The position numbers were made by a program, and so were the translations under genes. A stretch of DNA of 64,000 nt from a bacterium (GTDB lineage: Bacteria > Desulfobacterota > DSWW01): the NCBI GenBank assembly GCA_028277985.1, contig JANQFG010000038.1, positions 32,410 through 96,409 on the forward strand, given 5' to 3'. Positions 1-9,820 of the stretch are shown one piece after another (the first letter of the stretch is position 1; each line of letters begins with the position of its first letter). Under the pieces are notes generated by a model, which was not told the origin of the DNA, ran no database searches, and was given only the letters and a program-made list of their open reading frames with translations.

Positions 1-1
1 A

Positions 2-226
2 TCCATCACGTTACCATTGACCGTACTCGGCGGGGCTGGGTCCCTGGAAGACATCCGTGAGCTAATCAATCAACACGGAATCATTGGCGCTGCTTGTGGC
101 AGTCTGTTTGTTTTCAAAGGCAAATACCGGGCGGTACTCATAAACTATCCAAGCCGATCTGAGAAAGACGTGCTTGCCTTTTCCGATAGGAGCGACCTTG
201 AGTCTGCCCGAAAACAATTGTCATAG
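2..226 (+). CDS. HisF-like cyclase subunit, C-terminal fragment
   Basis: This is the C-terminal end of a TIM-barrel protein of the HisF family, open through the left edge of the window and stopping at TAG 224-226. The visible part carries LTVLGGAGS followed by GIIGAACGSLFVFKGKYR and INYP. That wording is typical of the HisF-like proteins found in polysaccharide clusters (WbuZ type) rather than of the histidine-pathway enzyme. In those clusters it works with a glutamine amidotransferase to make an acetamidino or related nitrogen group on a sugar. Its neighbours are all polysaccharide genes, which supports this reading. The partner amidotransferase would lie outside the window to the left. The family is clear; the precise substrate cannot be seen. 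Confidence 0.8.
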   Translation, partial: SITLPLTVLGGAGSLEDIRELINQHGIIGAACGSLFVFKGKYRAVLINYPSRSEKDVLAFSDRSDLESARKQLS

Positions 227-260
227 GCCTTTTTGAATAAGCCCCATAGGGGTCATCAAT

Positions 261-1337
261 ATGCGAAAAGTTGTCCATGTTGTCGGCGCACGTCCTAACT
301 ATATGAAAGCAACCCCAGTCATTTTGGGTTTGGAGAGACACACACACATCGAACAGATCCTTGTGCACACAGGCCAACACTATGACGAAAACATGTCGAA
401 AATCTTCTTCGATCAATTGGGAATGCCCGAACCCGATTTTAACCTTGAAGTAGGTTCCAGCTCACATGCCGTACAGACAGCTGAAGTAATGATCCGTTTT
501 GAAGCGGTGGTGGAGGATCTTCAGCCGGATCTGGTGCTTGTCTACGGGGATGTAAATTCTACCCTGGCGGCTGCAGTCGTCGCTGCAAAGCTGGGGATAA
601 GGGTAGGGCACGTGGAAGCTGGCCTGCGGTCATGGGACCGCTCAATGCCTGAGGAAATCAATCGAGTCCTAACGGACCAAATAAGTGACATTCTTTTCAC
701 GCCCTCTGATGATGGAGATAGGAATCTCAATAGGGAGGGGATAAGCTCCAAGAAAGTTCACATGGTTGGAAATGTGATGATTGACACGCTGGTTCGTTTG
801 CTCGAGAAGGCACGCCAACCAGAGATACCAGAATTGCAGGAGAGATTTGCGCTCGTCACATTGCATCGGCCTTCGAATGTGGACGATCTGTCAGTGTTTC
901 GCAGCATAATCAATATGCTCAATGAAATCAGCGGATCTCTTCAAATCATCTTCCCGATTCATCCTCGGACAAGGAAGATGATTACCGAAGGTAATATCAG
1001 TGTTCAACAGAACAAGGGATTCATCATAAGGGATCCCTTGGGGTATCTTGAGTTCCTATGGCTTCAGGAACATGCGACAGTGGTTCTGACGGATTCTGGG
1101 GGCATCCAGGAAGAGACTACATTCTTACAAGTGCCTTGTTTGACTCTAAGGGACAGTACCGAGCGCCCAATCACCGAAAGTCTTGGTACGAATATTGTGG
1201 TGGGCAATGATATGGCTCTCGCCAAAGAGGAGGTTCTCAGAATTCTGAACGGCAATGGAAAAGTAGGGAGTATTCCTCCACTGTGGGATGGGAAGACAGG
1301 AGAACGTATAGCTGGAATCTTGGCTGAGGAGTCCTAG
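261..1337 (+). CDS. wecB: UDP-N-acetylglucosamine 2-epimerase (non-hydrolysing)
   Basis: A 358-residue cytoplasmic enzyme expected to interconvert UDP-GlcNAc and UDP-ManNAc for surface polysaccharide. It has the family's landmarks in order: GARPN at residues 9-13, HTGQHYD near 37, GDVNS near 96, HVEAGLRS near 117, PEEINR near 130 and DSGGIQEE in the C-terminal Rossmann half. Length matches the family. The ATG at 261 follows an AGGGG at a suitable distance. It lies 34 bases after the HisF-like gene and before the two-domain oxidoreductase, all on the same strand, so it is probably part of one polysaccharide operon. A paralogue acting on a UDP-diacetylated sugar (as in WbpI) is possible because the family is diverse. 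Confidence 0.93.
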   Translation: MRKVVHVVGARPNYMKATPVILGLERHTHIEQILVHTGQHYDENMSKIFFDQLGMPEPDFNLEVGSSSHAVQTAEVMIRFEAVVEDLQPDLVLVYGDVNSTLAAAVVAAKLGIRVGHVEAGLRSWDRSMPEEINRVLTDQISDILFTPSDDGDRNLNREGISSKKVHMVGNVMIDTLVRLLEKARQPEIPELQERFALVTLHRPSNVDDLSVFRSIINMLNEISGSLQIIFPIHPRTRKMITEGNISVQQNKGFIIRDPLGYLEFLWLQEHATVVLTDSGGIQEETTFLQVPCLTLRDSTERPITESLGTNIVVGNDMALAKEEVLRILNGNGKVGSIPPLWDGKTGERIAGILAEES

Positions 1338-1426
1338 AAAGAAGTACGTTTTCCCGGTCAGATATTACCGTTTCTTTCGCCTATATGGAGACCCCAAGAA
1401 TCGATGTCCAGGGGCTAGAGGGTTGT

Positions 1427-3592
1427 ATGAAACAGATTTTACAGAACTTGAAGAGCGGTGAAATGGTCCTGGAAGATGTGCCGGCACCTAAGGCCAGTCC
1501 AGGGCACTTGCTTGTTCAGACTACTCGATCTCTGATTTCCGCCGGGACGGAAAGGATGTTGATTGACTTCGGCCGAGCAGGGTACCTTGACAAGGCCCGG
1601 CAACAACCGGAGAAGGTGAAGCAAGTCATCAATAAGGTGAGGACCGACGGTATAGGGCCCACGCTGGAAACAGTCGCGGCAAAGCTTGATCAGGCCATAC
1701 CTCTGGGATATAGCAATGTTGGCCGCGTACTAGAAGTTGGTGAGGGGGTCAAAGGGTTTGCCCCAGGAGATCGAGTAGTATCCAATGGGCGGCATGCTGA
1801 GGTGGTGTGTGTTCCAGTGAATCTAACGGCCCGAATTCCGGAGGGTGTGGATGACGAAACCGCTACATTCACAGTCATTTCATCGATAGCTCTGAATGGA
1901 GTGCGTCTCTTGGCACCCGCTCTGGGTGAGTCGGTATGCGTCTTTGGTCTTGGGCTAATTGGCCTCGTAGCCTGTCAGTTGTTGATGAGTAGTGGAGTCA
2001 GGGTTGTCGGTTTCGATTATGAGAAGAGCCGAGTAGATTTAGCTACTGAATTCGGTGCGCATGCTCTGAAGGTTTCGGATCAGATGGATCCGGTTCAAGC
2101 GGCGCTGTCTTTCAGCAAGGGACAGGGAGTGGATGGCGTGCTCGTTACAGCTGCCACGAAAAGCCACGAACTCATACATCAAGCGGCTCAGATGTCTCGC
2201 AAGCGCGGGCGTATTGTCTTGACCGGGGTTACGGGATTGAATCTGAATCGGGCTGACTTCTATGAAAAGGAGCTTTCCTTTCAAGTATCTTGTTCTTATG
2301 GCCCCGGGCGTTACGACCCTAGTTATGAAGAAAAAGGAAATGACTATCCTATTGGATTTGTACGGTGGACGGAACAGCGCAATTTTGAAGCGATATTGGA
2401 TCTTTTGAGACTTGGTCGCTTGAATGTAGCCCCTTTGACCTCGAAAACCTATTCCTTCGACCAAGCAAAAGAAGCATATGACCTGCTTCATGACAAAAAC
2501 TCTATCGGGATCATATTGGAATACCCTGAAGTTGCTCAGGACTCCGGCGACGACGGGAGCTTGGTCAAGAGGGTGGTAGCGATCAAGTCGCCATCAATCA
2601 AGGGAGAAAAGGTAGTCGTCGGTGTGATTGGAGCAGGGAATTTTACACAACTTCGCCTATTGCCGGTTCTAAAGAAGAATTCGGTTCGTCTAAAATGGAT
2701 TGCCAGCTCACAGGGTATTACCAGCTCACACGCCGCTCGAAAGTTCGCTTTCGAGAACAACACGACAGACTATGAGGCTATTCTAGATGATGATGAGGTG
2801 AACTCTGTTTTCATCACTACTCGCCATTCATCGCACGCCTCCTTAGTAATGAAAGCCCTGAAGGCTGGAAAGAATGTGTTTGTTGAAAAGCCCCTATGCA
2901 TTACCCCGGACGAATTGCAGCAGGTGTCGTTGGCCTATCAGGCGGCCTGCAAAGATCAAGAAGGAAAACTGCTGCTTATGGTGGGCTTCAACAGAAGATT
3001 TTCAGCACTATCTTCCGTGATCCGGGGCATGATACAAGACAGACAGAAACCTCTCTCCACCGTTTTCTTGGTCAATGCCGGTGATATTCCCGCTGACCAT
3101 TGGGTACAGGACCCCACCGAGGGGGGGGGGCGGATAATCGGTGAAGCCGTTCACTTCATCGACTATCTACATTTCTTAACAGGGGCCCCGATCTCTCGTG
3201 TGAACGCCATGAAATCGAATCCTGAGGAACCTCGACCGAGAGAGGACAATGCTGCTATCACGTTAGCTTTTGAGGATGGTTCAATTGGGCAAATCAACTA
3301 CTTTTCGGACGGGTCCAAGAGCTATCCTAAGGAAAGCATGGATCTCTTTTTCGATGGAAAGATCTTGAGACTAAACAATTTCAAGACGCTACACGGGTTT
3401 GGGCTTAGATCCTTTAGGAAGAAGGCGCTCTATGGTCAAGACAAAGGTCACGCGAAAGGCTTCATGTCCTTTGTTGAAGCAGTGGAGAATGGACGTGATG
3501 CGCCCATACCATTTGAGAGTCTAATCAATGTCCATCAAGCAGCCTTCGCTACGCTGGAATCTATGCGGCATAACGTGCAAATCTCTATTTGA
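1427..3592 (+). CDS. Two-domain oxidoreductase (medium-chain dehydrogenase fused to Gfo/Idh/MocA)
   Basis: A 721-residue fusion. Residues 1-360 form a medium-chain dehydrogenase with a FGLGLIGL nucleotide fold near 170-180. The usual GICGTD-type zinc region is replaced by SLISAGTER, as in this subfamily. Residues from about 390 form a Gfo/Idh/MocA dehydrogenase, with VIGAGNFTQ near 397 and the EKP active-site motif near 487. The ATG at 1427, preceded by TAGAGGG, is preferred over an in-frame ATG at 1385 because homologues begin MKQILQN. Proteins with this architecture are usually encoded beside heparinase II/III-like and GT4 genes, as here. A role in oxidising, reducing or epimerising a sugar in the polymer pathway is inferred; the reaction is not known from sequence. 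Confidence 0.88.
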   Translation: MKQILQNLKSGEMVLEDVPAPKASPGHLLVQTTRSLISAGTERMLIDFGRAGYLDKARQQPEKVKQVINKVRTDGIGPTLETVAAKLDQAIPLGYSNVGRVLEVGEGVKGFAPGDRVVSNGRHAEVVCVPVNLTARIPEGVDDETATFTVISSIALNGVRLLAPALGESVCVFGLGLIGLVACQLLMSSGVRVVGFDYEKSRVDLATEFGAHALKVSDQMDPVQAALSFSKGQGVDGVLVTAATKSHELIHQAAQMSRKRGRIVLTGVTGLNLNRADFYEKELSFQVSCSYGPGRYDPSYEEKGNDYPIGFVRWTEQRNFEAILDLLRLGRLNVAPLTSKTYSFDQAKEAYDLLHDKNSIGIILEYPEVAQDSGDDGSLVKRVVAIKSPSIKGEKVVVGVIGAGNFTQLRLLPVLKKNSVRLKWIASSQGITSSHAARKFAFENNTTDYEAILDDDEVNSVFITTRHSSHASLVMKALKAGKNVFVEKPLCITPDELQQVSLAYQAACKDQEGKLLLMVGFNRRFSALSSVIRGMIQDRQKPLSTVFLVNAGDIPADHWVQDPTEGGGRIIGEAVHFIDYLHFLTGAPISRVNAMKSNPEEPRPREDNAAITLAFEDGSIGQINYFSDGSKSYPKESMDLFFDGKILRLNNFKTLHGFGLRSFRKKALYGQDKGHAKGFMSFVEAVENGRDAPIPFESLINVHQAAFATLESMRHNVQISI

Positions 3593-3610
3593 TAAACATG
3601 ACTGACTGAC

Positions 3611-4486
3611 ATGAAAGCGGCAAGAGTGTTGAAATGCCCCATTATTATTGTTGGAGCCGGCCGATCGGGAACCACGATGATAAAGGACGCCCTGTCCTAC
3701 CATCCTGATATTTGCGCAACCCCATATGAGCTGAACTATCTTTGGAGATACGGAAATAGTCGTCTAAGCCACGACATGCTTGATCCAGAACAACATCTTT
3801 CCCCAAGGAAAGCGAAGTACATCCGGGGAAAACTTGAAAAAATGTTGATACTGTCTGGGAAACAATACTTGGTTGAGAAAACCGTTGCCAATGTATTGCG
3901 CCTCTCCTACGTGCACGGCATTTGCCCGGATGGAAAGGTTATCCATATCATTAGAGATGGAAGAGCAGTTACCGCCTCGGCGATGATACGGTGGAAAGCG
4001 AGAGCAACGAGTTCTTACCTGATGTCCAAGGGATTAACAATTCCTCCTTTAGACATCCCTCGGGTGGGCCTCAGTTTCCTCTTGAACCGGATAAAGCGGC
4101 GTATTCGTAAGCGAGACTATATTCAAAGTTGGGGCCCCCGTTGGCCGGGCTTTGATGAAGATGTTGCTCGACTTCCTTTGATGGAAATCTGTGCCATGCA
4201 ATGGAAGAAATCTATTGAGTCGGCCTCTTCCCAGAGACACACTTTACCGAAAGGTCAATATACTGAGATTCGATACGAAGAGTTCGTAACGGATCCAAGC
4301 AGAGGATTTGATCAACTCTCTGAATTCTTGAGTATTGATTTCTCGGCTCCTGCCTTCAAATCTCAGATTGAAGAAGGCATTACTACCTCCAGCCTGGACA
4401 AATGGAAAACATCTTTTTCAGGACAGGACATGAATAGACTATACTCCATAATTGGCCAAACTCTTGGGACGCTAGGATACGAATGA
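3611..4486 (+). CDS. Sulfotransferase family protein (first copy)
   Basis: A 291-residue soluble protein of the PAPS-dependent sulfotransferase fold. The 5'-phosphosulfate-binding loop reads GAGRSGTT at residues 15-22, directly after the first beta strand. A likely 3'-phosphate-binding segment, IIRDGRAV, lies near residue 113, followed by a downstream serine/alanine stretch. YEEFVTDP near 220 is also characteristic. The gene starts 18 bases after the oxidoreductase and its end overlaps the GT4 gene by four bases (ATGA), so translation is probably coupled. Context suggests it sulfates a saccharide unit of the polymer. A few homologues act on other acceptors, so the acceptor remains inferred. 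Confidence 0.85.
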   Translation: MKAARVLKCPIIIVGAGRSGTTMIKDALSYHPDICATPYELNYLWRYGNSRLSHDMLDPEQHLSPRKAKYIRGKLEKMLILSGKQYLVEKTVANVLRLSYVHGICPDGKVIHIIRDGRAVTASAMIRWKARATSSYLMSKGLTIPPLDIPRVGLSFLLNRIKRRIRKRDYIQSWGPRWPGFDEDVARLPLMEICAMQWKKSIESASSQRHTLPKGQYTEIRYEEFVTDPSRGFDQLSEFLSIDFSAPAFKSQIEEGITTSSLDKWKTSFSGQDMNRLYSIIGQTLGTLGYE

Positions 4487-5763
4487 AAAAGAAGGGTTTG
4501 AACATTTGGATAATCAATCACTACGCTGGCAATCTGAAGTACGGCATGGAATATCGACATTTCTTTCTCGCCAGGCACCTACGTGCTGCCGGACATTCCC
4601 CTAAGATAATATCTTCTTCATTCCATCATCTATTTACCGAACTTCCCGTCGTGAACCAGAAAATGACCTTTGAGACCTTCGAGGAAATACCCTTTGTATT
4701 CATTCGCACACCTAGATATGAGGGAAACGGAATCGGCCGGCTGAAGAACATCCTCATCTTTTCGCTAAGGGTTAACAGGGAATACAAGAACCTTGAGAAA
4801 GAGTTTGGAAGACCGGACGTACTATTGGGCTCATCTCCTCACCCCTTCGTCTATTCAAATCTTTCGAAGTTAAGGAGAGTATACGGCATCCCGGCTCTAT
4901 ACGAAGTAAGAGACCTGTGGCCGCAGATGCTGATAGAATTGGGTTCCATTTCGAAGTTCCATCCACTAAGTCTCTTGTTCTATTGGATCGAGCGCCGAGC
5001 GTTGCTGAGTTCTGATGGTGTTATTTCTCTTTGGCATTCTGCGGATGAATATATGCTTCGTCACGGGTTGACGAAGGAGCGTTATCACTATTTGCCCAAC
5101 GGCATAGAGCTAGACGCCGAAGGAGGTGACCAGGAAATCGATAGCTCTCATCCGTTAATGAAAAAGGTTGAGGAGAGAAAATCCAAAGGCAAGTTCCTGG
5201 TAGGCTATGGTGGTAGCCATGGGTATGCAAATCCATTGTCCGTCATGATCGAGGCATGCAAGCTATTGAAGAAGAGGAACATTCATGATGTTGAATTCTT
5301 CTTGGTCGGGGACGGCCCAGATAAAGACCGTGTTGTCAGCCAGGCGAAAGCGTTGAAGTTAGAGAACATTCACTTCCATGGCTATGTTGCTAAACCTGTT
5401 ATCATGGCTTTCTACAAAATGCTGGATGTGGCATTCATGGGGTTAAGGGATCTGCCCTTGTTCAAGTATGGCCCTACCCCTAACAAGCTCATGGACTACT
5501 TGGCAGCCGGCAAGCCGATTATCTATGCCATCAATTCCAGCTTCGATCCCGTTCAGGAGGTCGGTGCCGGCGTGAGTATTCCTTCAGATGACCCTGAGCA
5601 GTTGGTTGAAGCAATTATAAGAATCAAAGCGCTGTCCGGCTCAGAAAGAGAAAGGATGGGACGGGCTGGCCGGCGATATGCTGAACAGGAACTCAACTTC
5701 AAGACAATCGCAGGCAAGCTAGCAGACGTGGCTCAGAGATGTATTGAACAAAGGACTAGCTGA
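4483..5763 (+). CDS. Glycosyltransferase family 4 (WbuB-like)
   Basis: A 426-residue GT-B glycosyltransferase. The N-terminal half begins LNIWIINHYAG and includes EVRDLWPQ near 140, a hallmark of WbuB-type enzymes. The C-terminal half holds GYGGSHGYAN, FLVGDGPDKD and PNKLMDYLAAGKPI, the donor-binding region. It probably transfers a sugar onto the undecaprenyl-linked acceptor at the inner face of the inner membrane. The start overlaps the stop of the sulfotransferase gene, and the heparinase-like gene follows five bases later. The sugar transferred cannot be deduced. Confidence 0.9.
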   Translation: MKKKGLNIWIINHYAGNLKYGMEYRHFFLARHLRAAGHSPKIISSSFHHLFTELPVVNQKMTFETFEEIPFVFIRTPRYEGNGIGRLKNILIFSLRVNREYKNLEKEFGRPDVLLGSSPHPFVYSNLSKLRRVYGIPALYEVRDLWPQMLIELGSISKFHPLSLLFYWIERRALLSSDGVISLWHSADEYMLRHGLTKERYHYLPNGIELDAEGGDQEIDSSHPLMKKVEERKSKGKFLVGYGGSHGYANPLSVMIEACKLLKKRNIHDVEFFLVGDGPDKDRVVSQAKALKLENIHFHGYVAKPVIMAFYKMLDVAFMGLRDLPLFKYGPTPNKLMDYLAAGKPIIYAINSSFDPVQEVGAGVSIPSDDPEQLVEAIIRIKALSGSERERMGRAGRRYAEQELNFKTIAGKLADVAQRCIEQRTS

Positions 5764-5768
5764 ACCTT

Positions 5769-7913
5769 ATGCTTGGCAGAGTTGAGAGTATTTGGGAAGA
5801 ATGCAGAAGAGTAGGCTTAGGGCCTTTCAGTTATCGAGTGGCGCGTGAGATCTCCCAGCGTAGCGGGCTCTCCTGTTTGATGAGACCGATTAAGGAATTC
5901 CGAGACGACTACTTCCTAAGGAAATGTAGGTCAGGTACACCTGATGACCCCGATGAGTTTCTGTCTTGGTGGAAAGAGCAGAAGAATCTGTTCTTCATTG
6001 ATACTCTCGACAACTATCCCAACCACCTCAACAGGTGGCTTGAAGAAGGCGGCCGCGGCACCCTATATAACACTGCACGGGAGGCGTGTTCCGGCCGGAT
6101 ACTGGCTTTTCGTGGCTGGGTAGCTGACTATGGTAGCCCTGTAGATTGGAACAAGAACCCTGCGAAAGGGAATAGTTGGCCAAGTGACCTTCACTCCTTG
6201 CGGCTATTGAGCCGAAGTAGAAAAGAAGAACATGGCGATATCAAACTGACCTGGGAAATGGGTCGATTCCTGCATATACCTGATATCGTACGAGCCTTCT
6301 TCCTCTCTGGGGATGAAGAATTGATCCAGCAGCTTTTTGATCAGATATCTTCGTTTGAAACCTTGAATCCGTTGCATCGCGGGCCTCATTGGATTAGCGA
6401 ACAAGAAGTGGCTATACGGACCTGTATGTTCGTTTTGGTATTGTCTGTGCTTAGAAATAGCCAGACCCTTACAGGATCAAAGACTCAATTGCTATTTCGT
6501 CAAATAGCCGCAGGCGCCGAATACTGTTACAAGGAAATCGAGTACTCAAGGCAGTGCATCCGAAATAATCATCTTATTGGAGGCGCCTTGGGTATGTACC
6601 TTCCAGGATGTATATTGCCCTGGCACAAATACGCAGTCCGTTGGCGAAAGAAAGGAAAGAGGTTATTGCTTGAAGCGTTGAGGACGCAGTGGCATTCCGA
6701 TGGCGGATACACACAGCCTTCTCACAATTATCATCGTCTAAGTATCAATTACCTTCTCTGGGTGCTTCGGTTAGCGCAGATACAGAGCGATGAAGACCTT
6801 GTTGAGGCGATCCTCTCAAGATTTAGGAAATCTTTTGATCTGTTAAATGAAATGGTGGATGATTCTTCCGGACATCTGCCCAACTGGGGTCCGAATGATG
6901 GTGCGCAGTTTTGCCCCTGGACGTCTTGTGAGTACCCTGATTTCAGACCCTTGCTGACATCGATGCGATACGCCTTGAGTAAGAAGCGTCAGTATCAAGA
7001 CGGCCCTTGGGACGAACAACTCTTGTGGTTGTGGGGTGAGGAGGCTGTTTCGGCGCCCGTTAGCCCTGCTCCTAAGCAAAGCAAGCGAAATTTCAATGTC
7101 GCTGGGTTGCACATAATACGCCGAAACAATGACTTCTCTGTCCTGAGATGTGGGCCGATTACATCTCGTTATGGCCAACAAGCGGATCAGCTTCATGTAG
7201 ATGTCTGGTGGAGAGGCAGAAACGTCTTGATCGATCCTGGGAGCTACCTCTATGGAGACCCTTCTTTTCACGACTGGTTTCGCTCTACGCATGCTCACAA
7301 TACGTTGACAATCGATAACGAGAGCCAGATGGTCCCATATCGTCAGTTTCTCTTTTTGAAGTGGCCTAATGCAGGCCTACTGAGGATGCCTGAGCCTCCT
7401 CGTAGTATTATCGAATGGTGCTGTGGTTGGCATGATGGATATCGTCGGCTGGAACGCGATATCATTCACATTCGGGTGTTAGCCGCGTTGAGAAAAGGGG
7501 GTTGGTTAGTTGTGGACTGGCTGAAAGCTCTTTCGTCCGGCCGAGGAGAGCAGCTCGCCCAACGCTGGCATATGGCGGATGGAGCGTTTTCGTACAGTAA
7601 TGATCGTCTAGATCTTGACTTGGATGTCGGGACCTTTTCGATTGTCTGGAGGGCTTCTGATTCAATGGAAGCAAGAATGACCCGGGCCAGCGACTCTCCT
7701 GTTGACGGCTGGACGTCTCGCTACTATGGAAGAAAAGAGCCTTCGCCAACGTTGACTCTTCAAGCGACTCTGCGAAAAGAGTTCTGTTGTGCAGCTGTTT
7801 TCGGGGACGAACGGGATGTAGAGGATGCCGATCTTCAAGTTGAGAATATGAGGGTTATTATTGAAGGGGATACGCTCGTGGCCCCAAACGTGCAAGATTC
7901 TGTGAAGCCGTGA
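5769..7913 (+). CDS. Heparinase II/III family protein
   Basis: A 714-residue protein with the two-part layout of heparinase II/III lyases. The N-terminal two thirds are helical (alpha/alpha toroid) and include CIRNNHLIGG near 260 and WHSDGGYTQPSHNYH near 310. The C-terminal beta domain includes HVDVWWRGRNVLIDPGSYLY near 475 and RSTHAHNTLTID near 505. The Asn, Tyr and His residues expected in the lyase site are present. No signal peptide is visible, which is unusual for a secreted lyase but common for members inside polysaccharide gene clusters, where they may act as epimerases or lyases on uronic-acid-containing intermediates. Together with two sulfotransferases it hints at a glycosaminoglycan-like product (inference). 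Confidence 0.88.
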   Translation: MLGRVESIWEECRRVGLGPFSYRVAREISQRSGLSCLMRPIKEFRDDYFLRKCRSGTPDDPDEFLSWWKEQKNLFFIDTLDNYPNHLNRWLEEGGRGTLYNTAREACSGRILAFRGWVADYGSPVDWNKNPAKGNSWPSDLHSLRLLSRSRKEEHGDIKLTWEMGRFLHIPDIVRAFFLSGDEELIQQLFDQISSFETLNPLHRGPHWISEQEVAIRTCMFVLVLSVLRNSQTLTGSKTQLLFRQIAAGAEYCYKEIEYSRQCIRNNHLIGGALGMYLPGCILPWHKYAVRWRKKGKRLLLEALRTQWHSDGGYTQPSHNYHRLSINYLLWVLRLAQIQSDEDLVEAILSRFRKSFDLLNEMVDDSSGHLPNWGPNDGAQFCPWTSCEYPDFRPLLTSMRYALSKKRQYQDGPWDEQLLWLWGEEAVSAPVSPAPKQSKRNFNVAGLHIIRRNNDFSVLRCGPITSRYGQQADQLHVDVWWRGRNVLIDPGSYLYGDPSFHDWFRSTHAHNTLTIDNESQMVPYRQFLFLKWPNAGLLRMPEPPRSIIEWCCGWHDGYRRLERDIIHIRVLAALRKGGWLVVDWLKALSSGRGEQLAQRWHMADGAFSYSNDRLDLDLDVGTFSIVWRASDSMEARMTRASDSPVDGWTSRYYGRKEPSPTLTLQATLRKEFCCAAVFGDERDVEDADLQVENMRVIIEGDTLVAPNVQDSVKP

Positions 7914-7979
7914 TTCTGTATTTCTCAATTAGGGTTTTAAGACGACTGCCTATCTGTGAACTAGTATACAAGTATATCG

Positions 7980-8627
7980 ATGCCAAGAACACAACGGAAT
8001 ACCCTAGGGCTATCATCAGGCCAGCGTTTGGGAAAACGGCTGTTTGACATCCTCTTATCATTTCTGGGATTAGGCATCTCTGGGCCGATTATCATCCTGG
8101 CATACTTCTTGGCATCATTGGACACAAGAAGGAGCGGATTCTTTTTTCAGTTACGCGTTGGACTATACGGGCGCCAATTCAAGGTCATCAAAATTCGCAC
8201 GATGAAAGAGGTGGCGCACGTAAGCACAAGTGTTACAACAGATAGAGATCCGAGGATTACCAGGTTAGGCAGGTTCTTTAGAAAGACAAAAATAGATGAA
8301 CTCCCTCAGCTTGTGAATGTGTTACTAGGTGACATGAGTTTTGTTGGCCCCAGACCGGATGTGCCTGGTTTCGCTGACAGATTGAAGGGTGATGACCGAC
8401 TGATTCTTTCTGTGCGGCCGGGGATCACAAGTCCGGCAACACTGAAGTTCAGAAACGAAGAGGAGATCCTGGCATCCCAACAGGACCCGGAGCAATACAA
8501 TAGGGATGTCCTCTTCCCCGAAAAGACCGTACTGAACAGGGAATATGTTGAGAACTACAGCTTCTGCGGCGACATTAGACTAATCTTCGCTACGATCTTC
8601 CCGCCGCAACAGGAAAAGAACGAATAG
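7980..8627 (+). CDS. Initiating sugar-phosphate transferase (PglC-type bacterial sugar transferase)
   Basis: A 215-residue monotopic phosphoglycosyl transferase that would load the first sugar-phosphate onto undecaprenyl phosphate. One hydrophobic segment at about residues 20-46 is followed by FKVIKIRTM and then KIDELPQLVNVLLGDMSF with the catalytic Asp-Glu pair near 106-107, and VGPRPDVPG. It lacks the four extra N-terminal membrane helices of WbaP/WcaJ enzymes, so it resembles PglC. The next gene is a PglE-type aminotransferase, suggesting the first sugar may be a 4-amino or 2,4-diamino sugar. No strong ribosome site precedes the ATG at 7980, so the start is less certain. Confidence 0.9.
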   Translation: MPRTQRNTLGLSSGQRLGKRLFDILLSFLGLGISGPIIILAYFLASLDTRRSGFFFQLRVGLYGRQFKVIKIRTMKEVAHVSTSVTTDRDPRITRLGRFFRKTKIDELPQLVNVLLGDMSFVGPRPDVPGFADRLKGDDRLILSVRPGITSPATLKFRNEEEILASQQDPEQYNRDVLFPEKTVLNREYVENYSFCGDIRLIFATIFPPQQEKNE

Positions 8628-8638
8628 GAGAGCATGAG

Positions 8639-9790
8639 GTGAAGAATGAAAGAGTTTTCCTATCACCTCCACACATGAGCGAACTGGAATTGGAATTCGT
8701 TAAGGATGCGTTTGAGAGCAACTATATCGCGCCTGTGGGCCCGATGGTAGATGCATTTGAGCGAGAACTCTCTGAGGCGGTTGGAATCTCACATGTAGTC
8801 GCGCTTTCAAGTGGCACTGCAGCAATGCATCTCGTTCTGAAGCACTTGAACGTCTCCCGAGATGATGTAGTCCTTGCGTCTACGCTTACGTTCATTGGAA
8901 GTGTAAGTCATGTGGCGCATCTTGGAGCTAACCTCGTCTTCATAGATTGCGATCGTAAAACGTGGAACATGGATCCGAATCTGCTGGCCGAAGAGCTTCA
9001 ATATTGGGATCGAAAAGGCAAGCTTCCCAAAGCCGTGATTCCAACTGACCTGTACGGACAGTGTGCGGACCTTGACACGATTCAGGCAACTTGTTCGCGA
9101 TTCGAGATTCCGGTCATTTGCGATGCCGCAGAATCACTAGGCGCGCGTTACAAGGGGCGGCCAGCGGGAAATGGAGGGGCTGCTGCGGTGTACTCCTTCA
9201 ATGGAAACAAGATTATTACGACTTCAGGGGGAGGCGCTCTAGCGAGTGAGGACGCGGACCTAATTGAACATGCACGGAAACTTGCCACGCAGGCGCGCGA
9301 GGCATTTCCTCATTATGAACATAATGAAATAGGATTCAACTATAGGATGAGCAATGTTCTCGCAGCAATAGGCAGGGGCCAGCTCCGCGTTCTCAACGAT
9401 AGAATCAGACGAAAGCACCAGATATTTGATCTATACAAGGAACAATTGGGAACTCTTCCTGGAATCGAATTCATGCCTGAGGCAGAGTATGGTGTGTCCT
9501 CAAGATGGCTGACCGTTATTCTGATAGATCCAGAGGTGTTTGGGGTCGATGCGGATTCTGTGCGTGAAACACTGGAGGTGAACAACATAGAAGCGAGGCC
9601 CATATGGAAACCCATGCACCTTCAACCCGTCTTCACGGGAAGCAGGGTACGAGATGGCAAGGTCGCCGAGGATCTCTTCAGTCGGGGATTGTGCTTACCA
9701 TCTGGAACAGGAATGTTAGATGCAACGCTTGAGAGGATTTCCGACATAATAAAGAACTGCAGCCCCATCGCAGCTCCCAGTCATGCCTAA
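8639..9790 (+). CDS. DegT/DnrJ/EryC1/StrS family sugar aminotransferase
   Basis: A 383-residue fold-type I PLP enzyme that transaminates a keto-sugar nucleotide. It shows VALSSGTAAMHL near 58, DAAESLGARYKG near 160 and YSFNGNKIITTSGGG with the PLP-binding lysine near residue 190. GFNYRMSNVLAAIG follows. The GTG at 8639 is chosen because it keeps the conserved N-terminus and has GGAG about nine bases upstream. It follows the PglC-type transferase by 11 bases. The pair resembles the pglC-pglE part of bacillosamine-type pathways, but no dehydratase or acetyltransferase partner is visible, so the exact amino sugar is unknown. Confidence 0.9.
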   Translation: MKNERVFLSPPHMSELELEFVKDAFESNYIAPVGPMVDAFERELSEAVGISHVVALSSGTAAMHLVLKHLNVSRDDVVLASTLTFIGSVSHVAHLGANLVFIDCDRKTWNMDPNLLAEELQYWDRKGKLPKAVIPTDLYGQCADLDTIQATCSRFEIPVICDAAESLGARYKGRPAGNGGAAAVYSFNGNKIITTSGGGALASEDADLIEHARKLATQAREAFPHYEHNEIGFNYRMSNVLAAIGRGQLRVLNDRIRRKHQIFDLYKEQLGTLPGIEFMPEAEYGVSSRWLTVILIDPEVFGVDADSVRETLEVNNIEARPIWKPMHLQPVFTGSRVRDGKVAEDLFSRGLCLPSGTGMLDATLERISDIIKNCSPIAAPSHA

Positions 9791-9820
9791 GCCATTTGTT
9801 ATCTTTGTGGAAAGCGACCC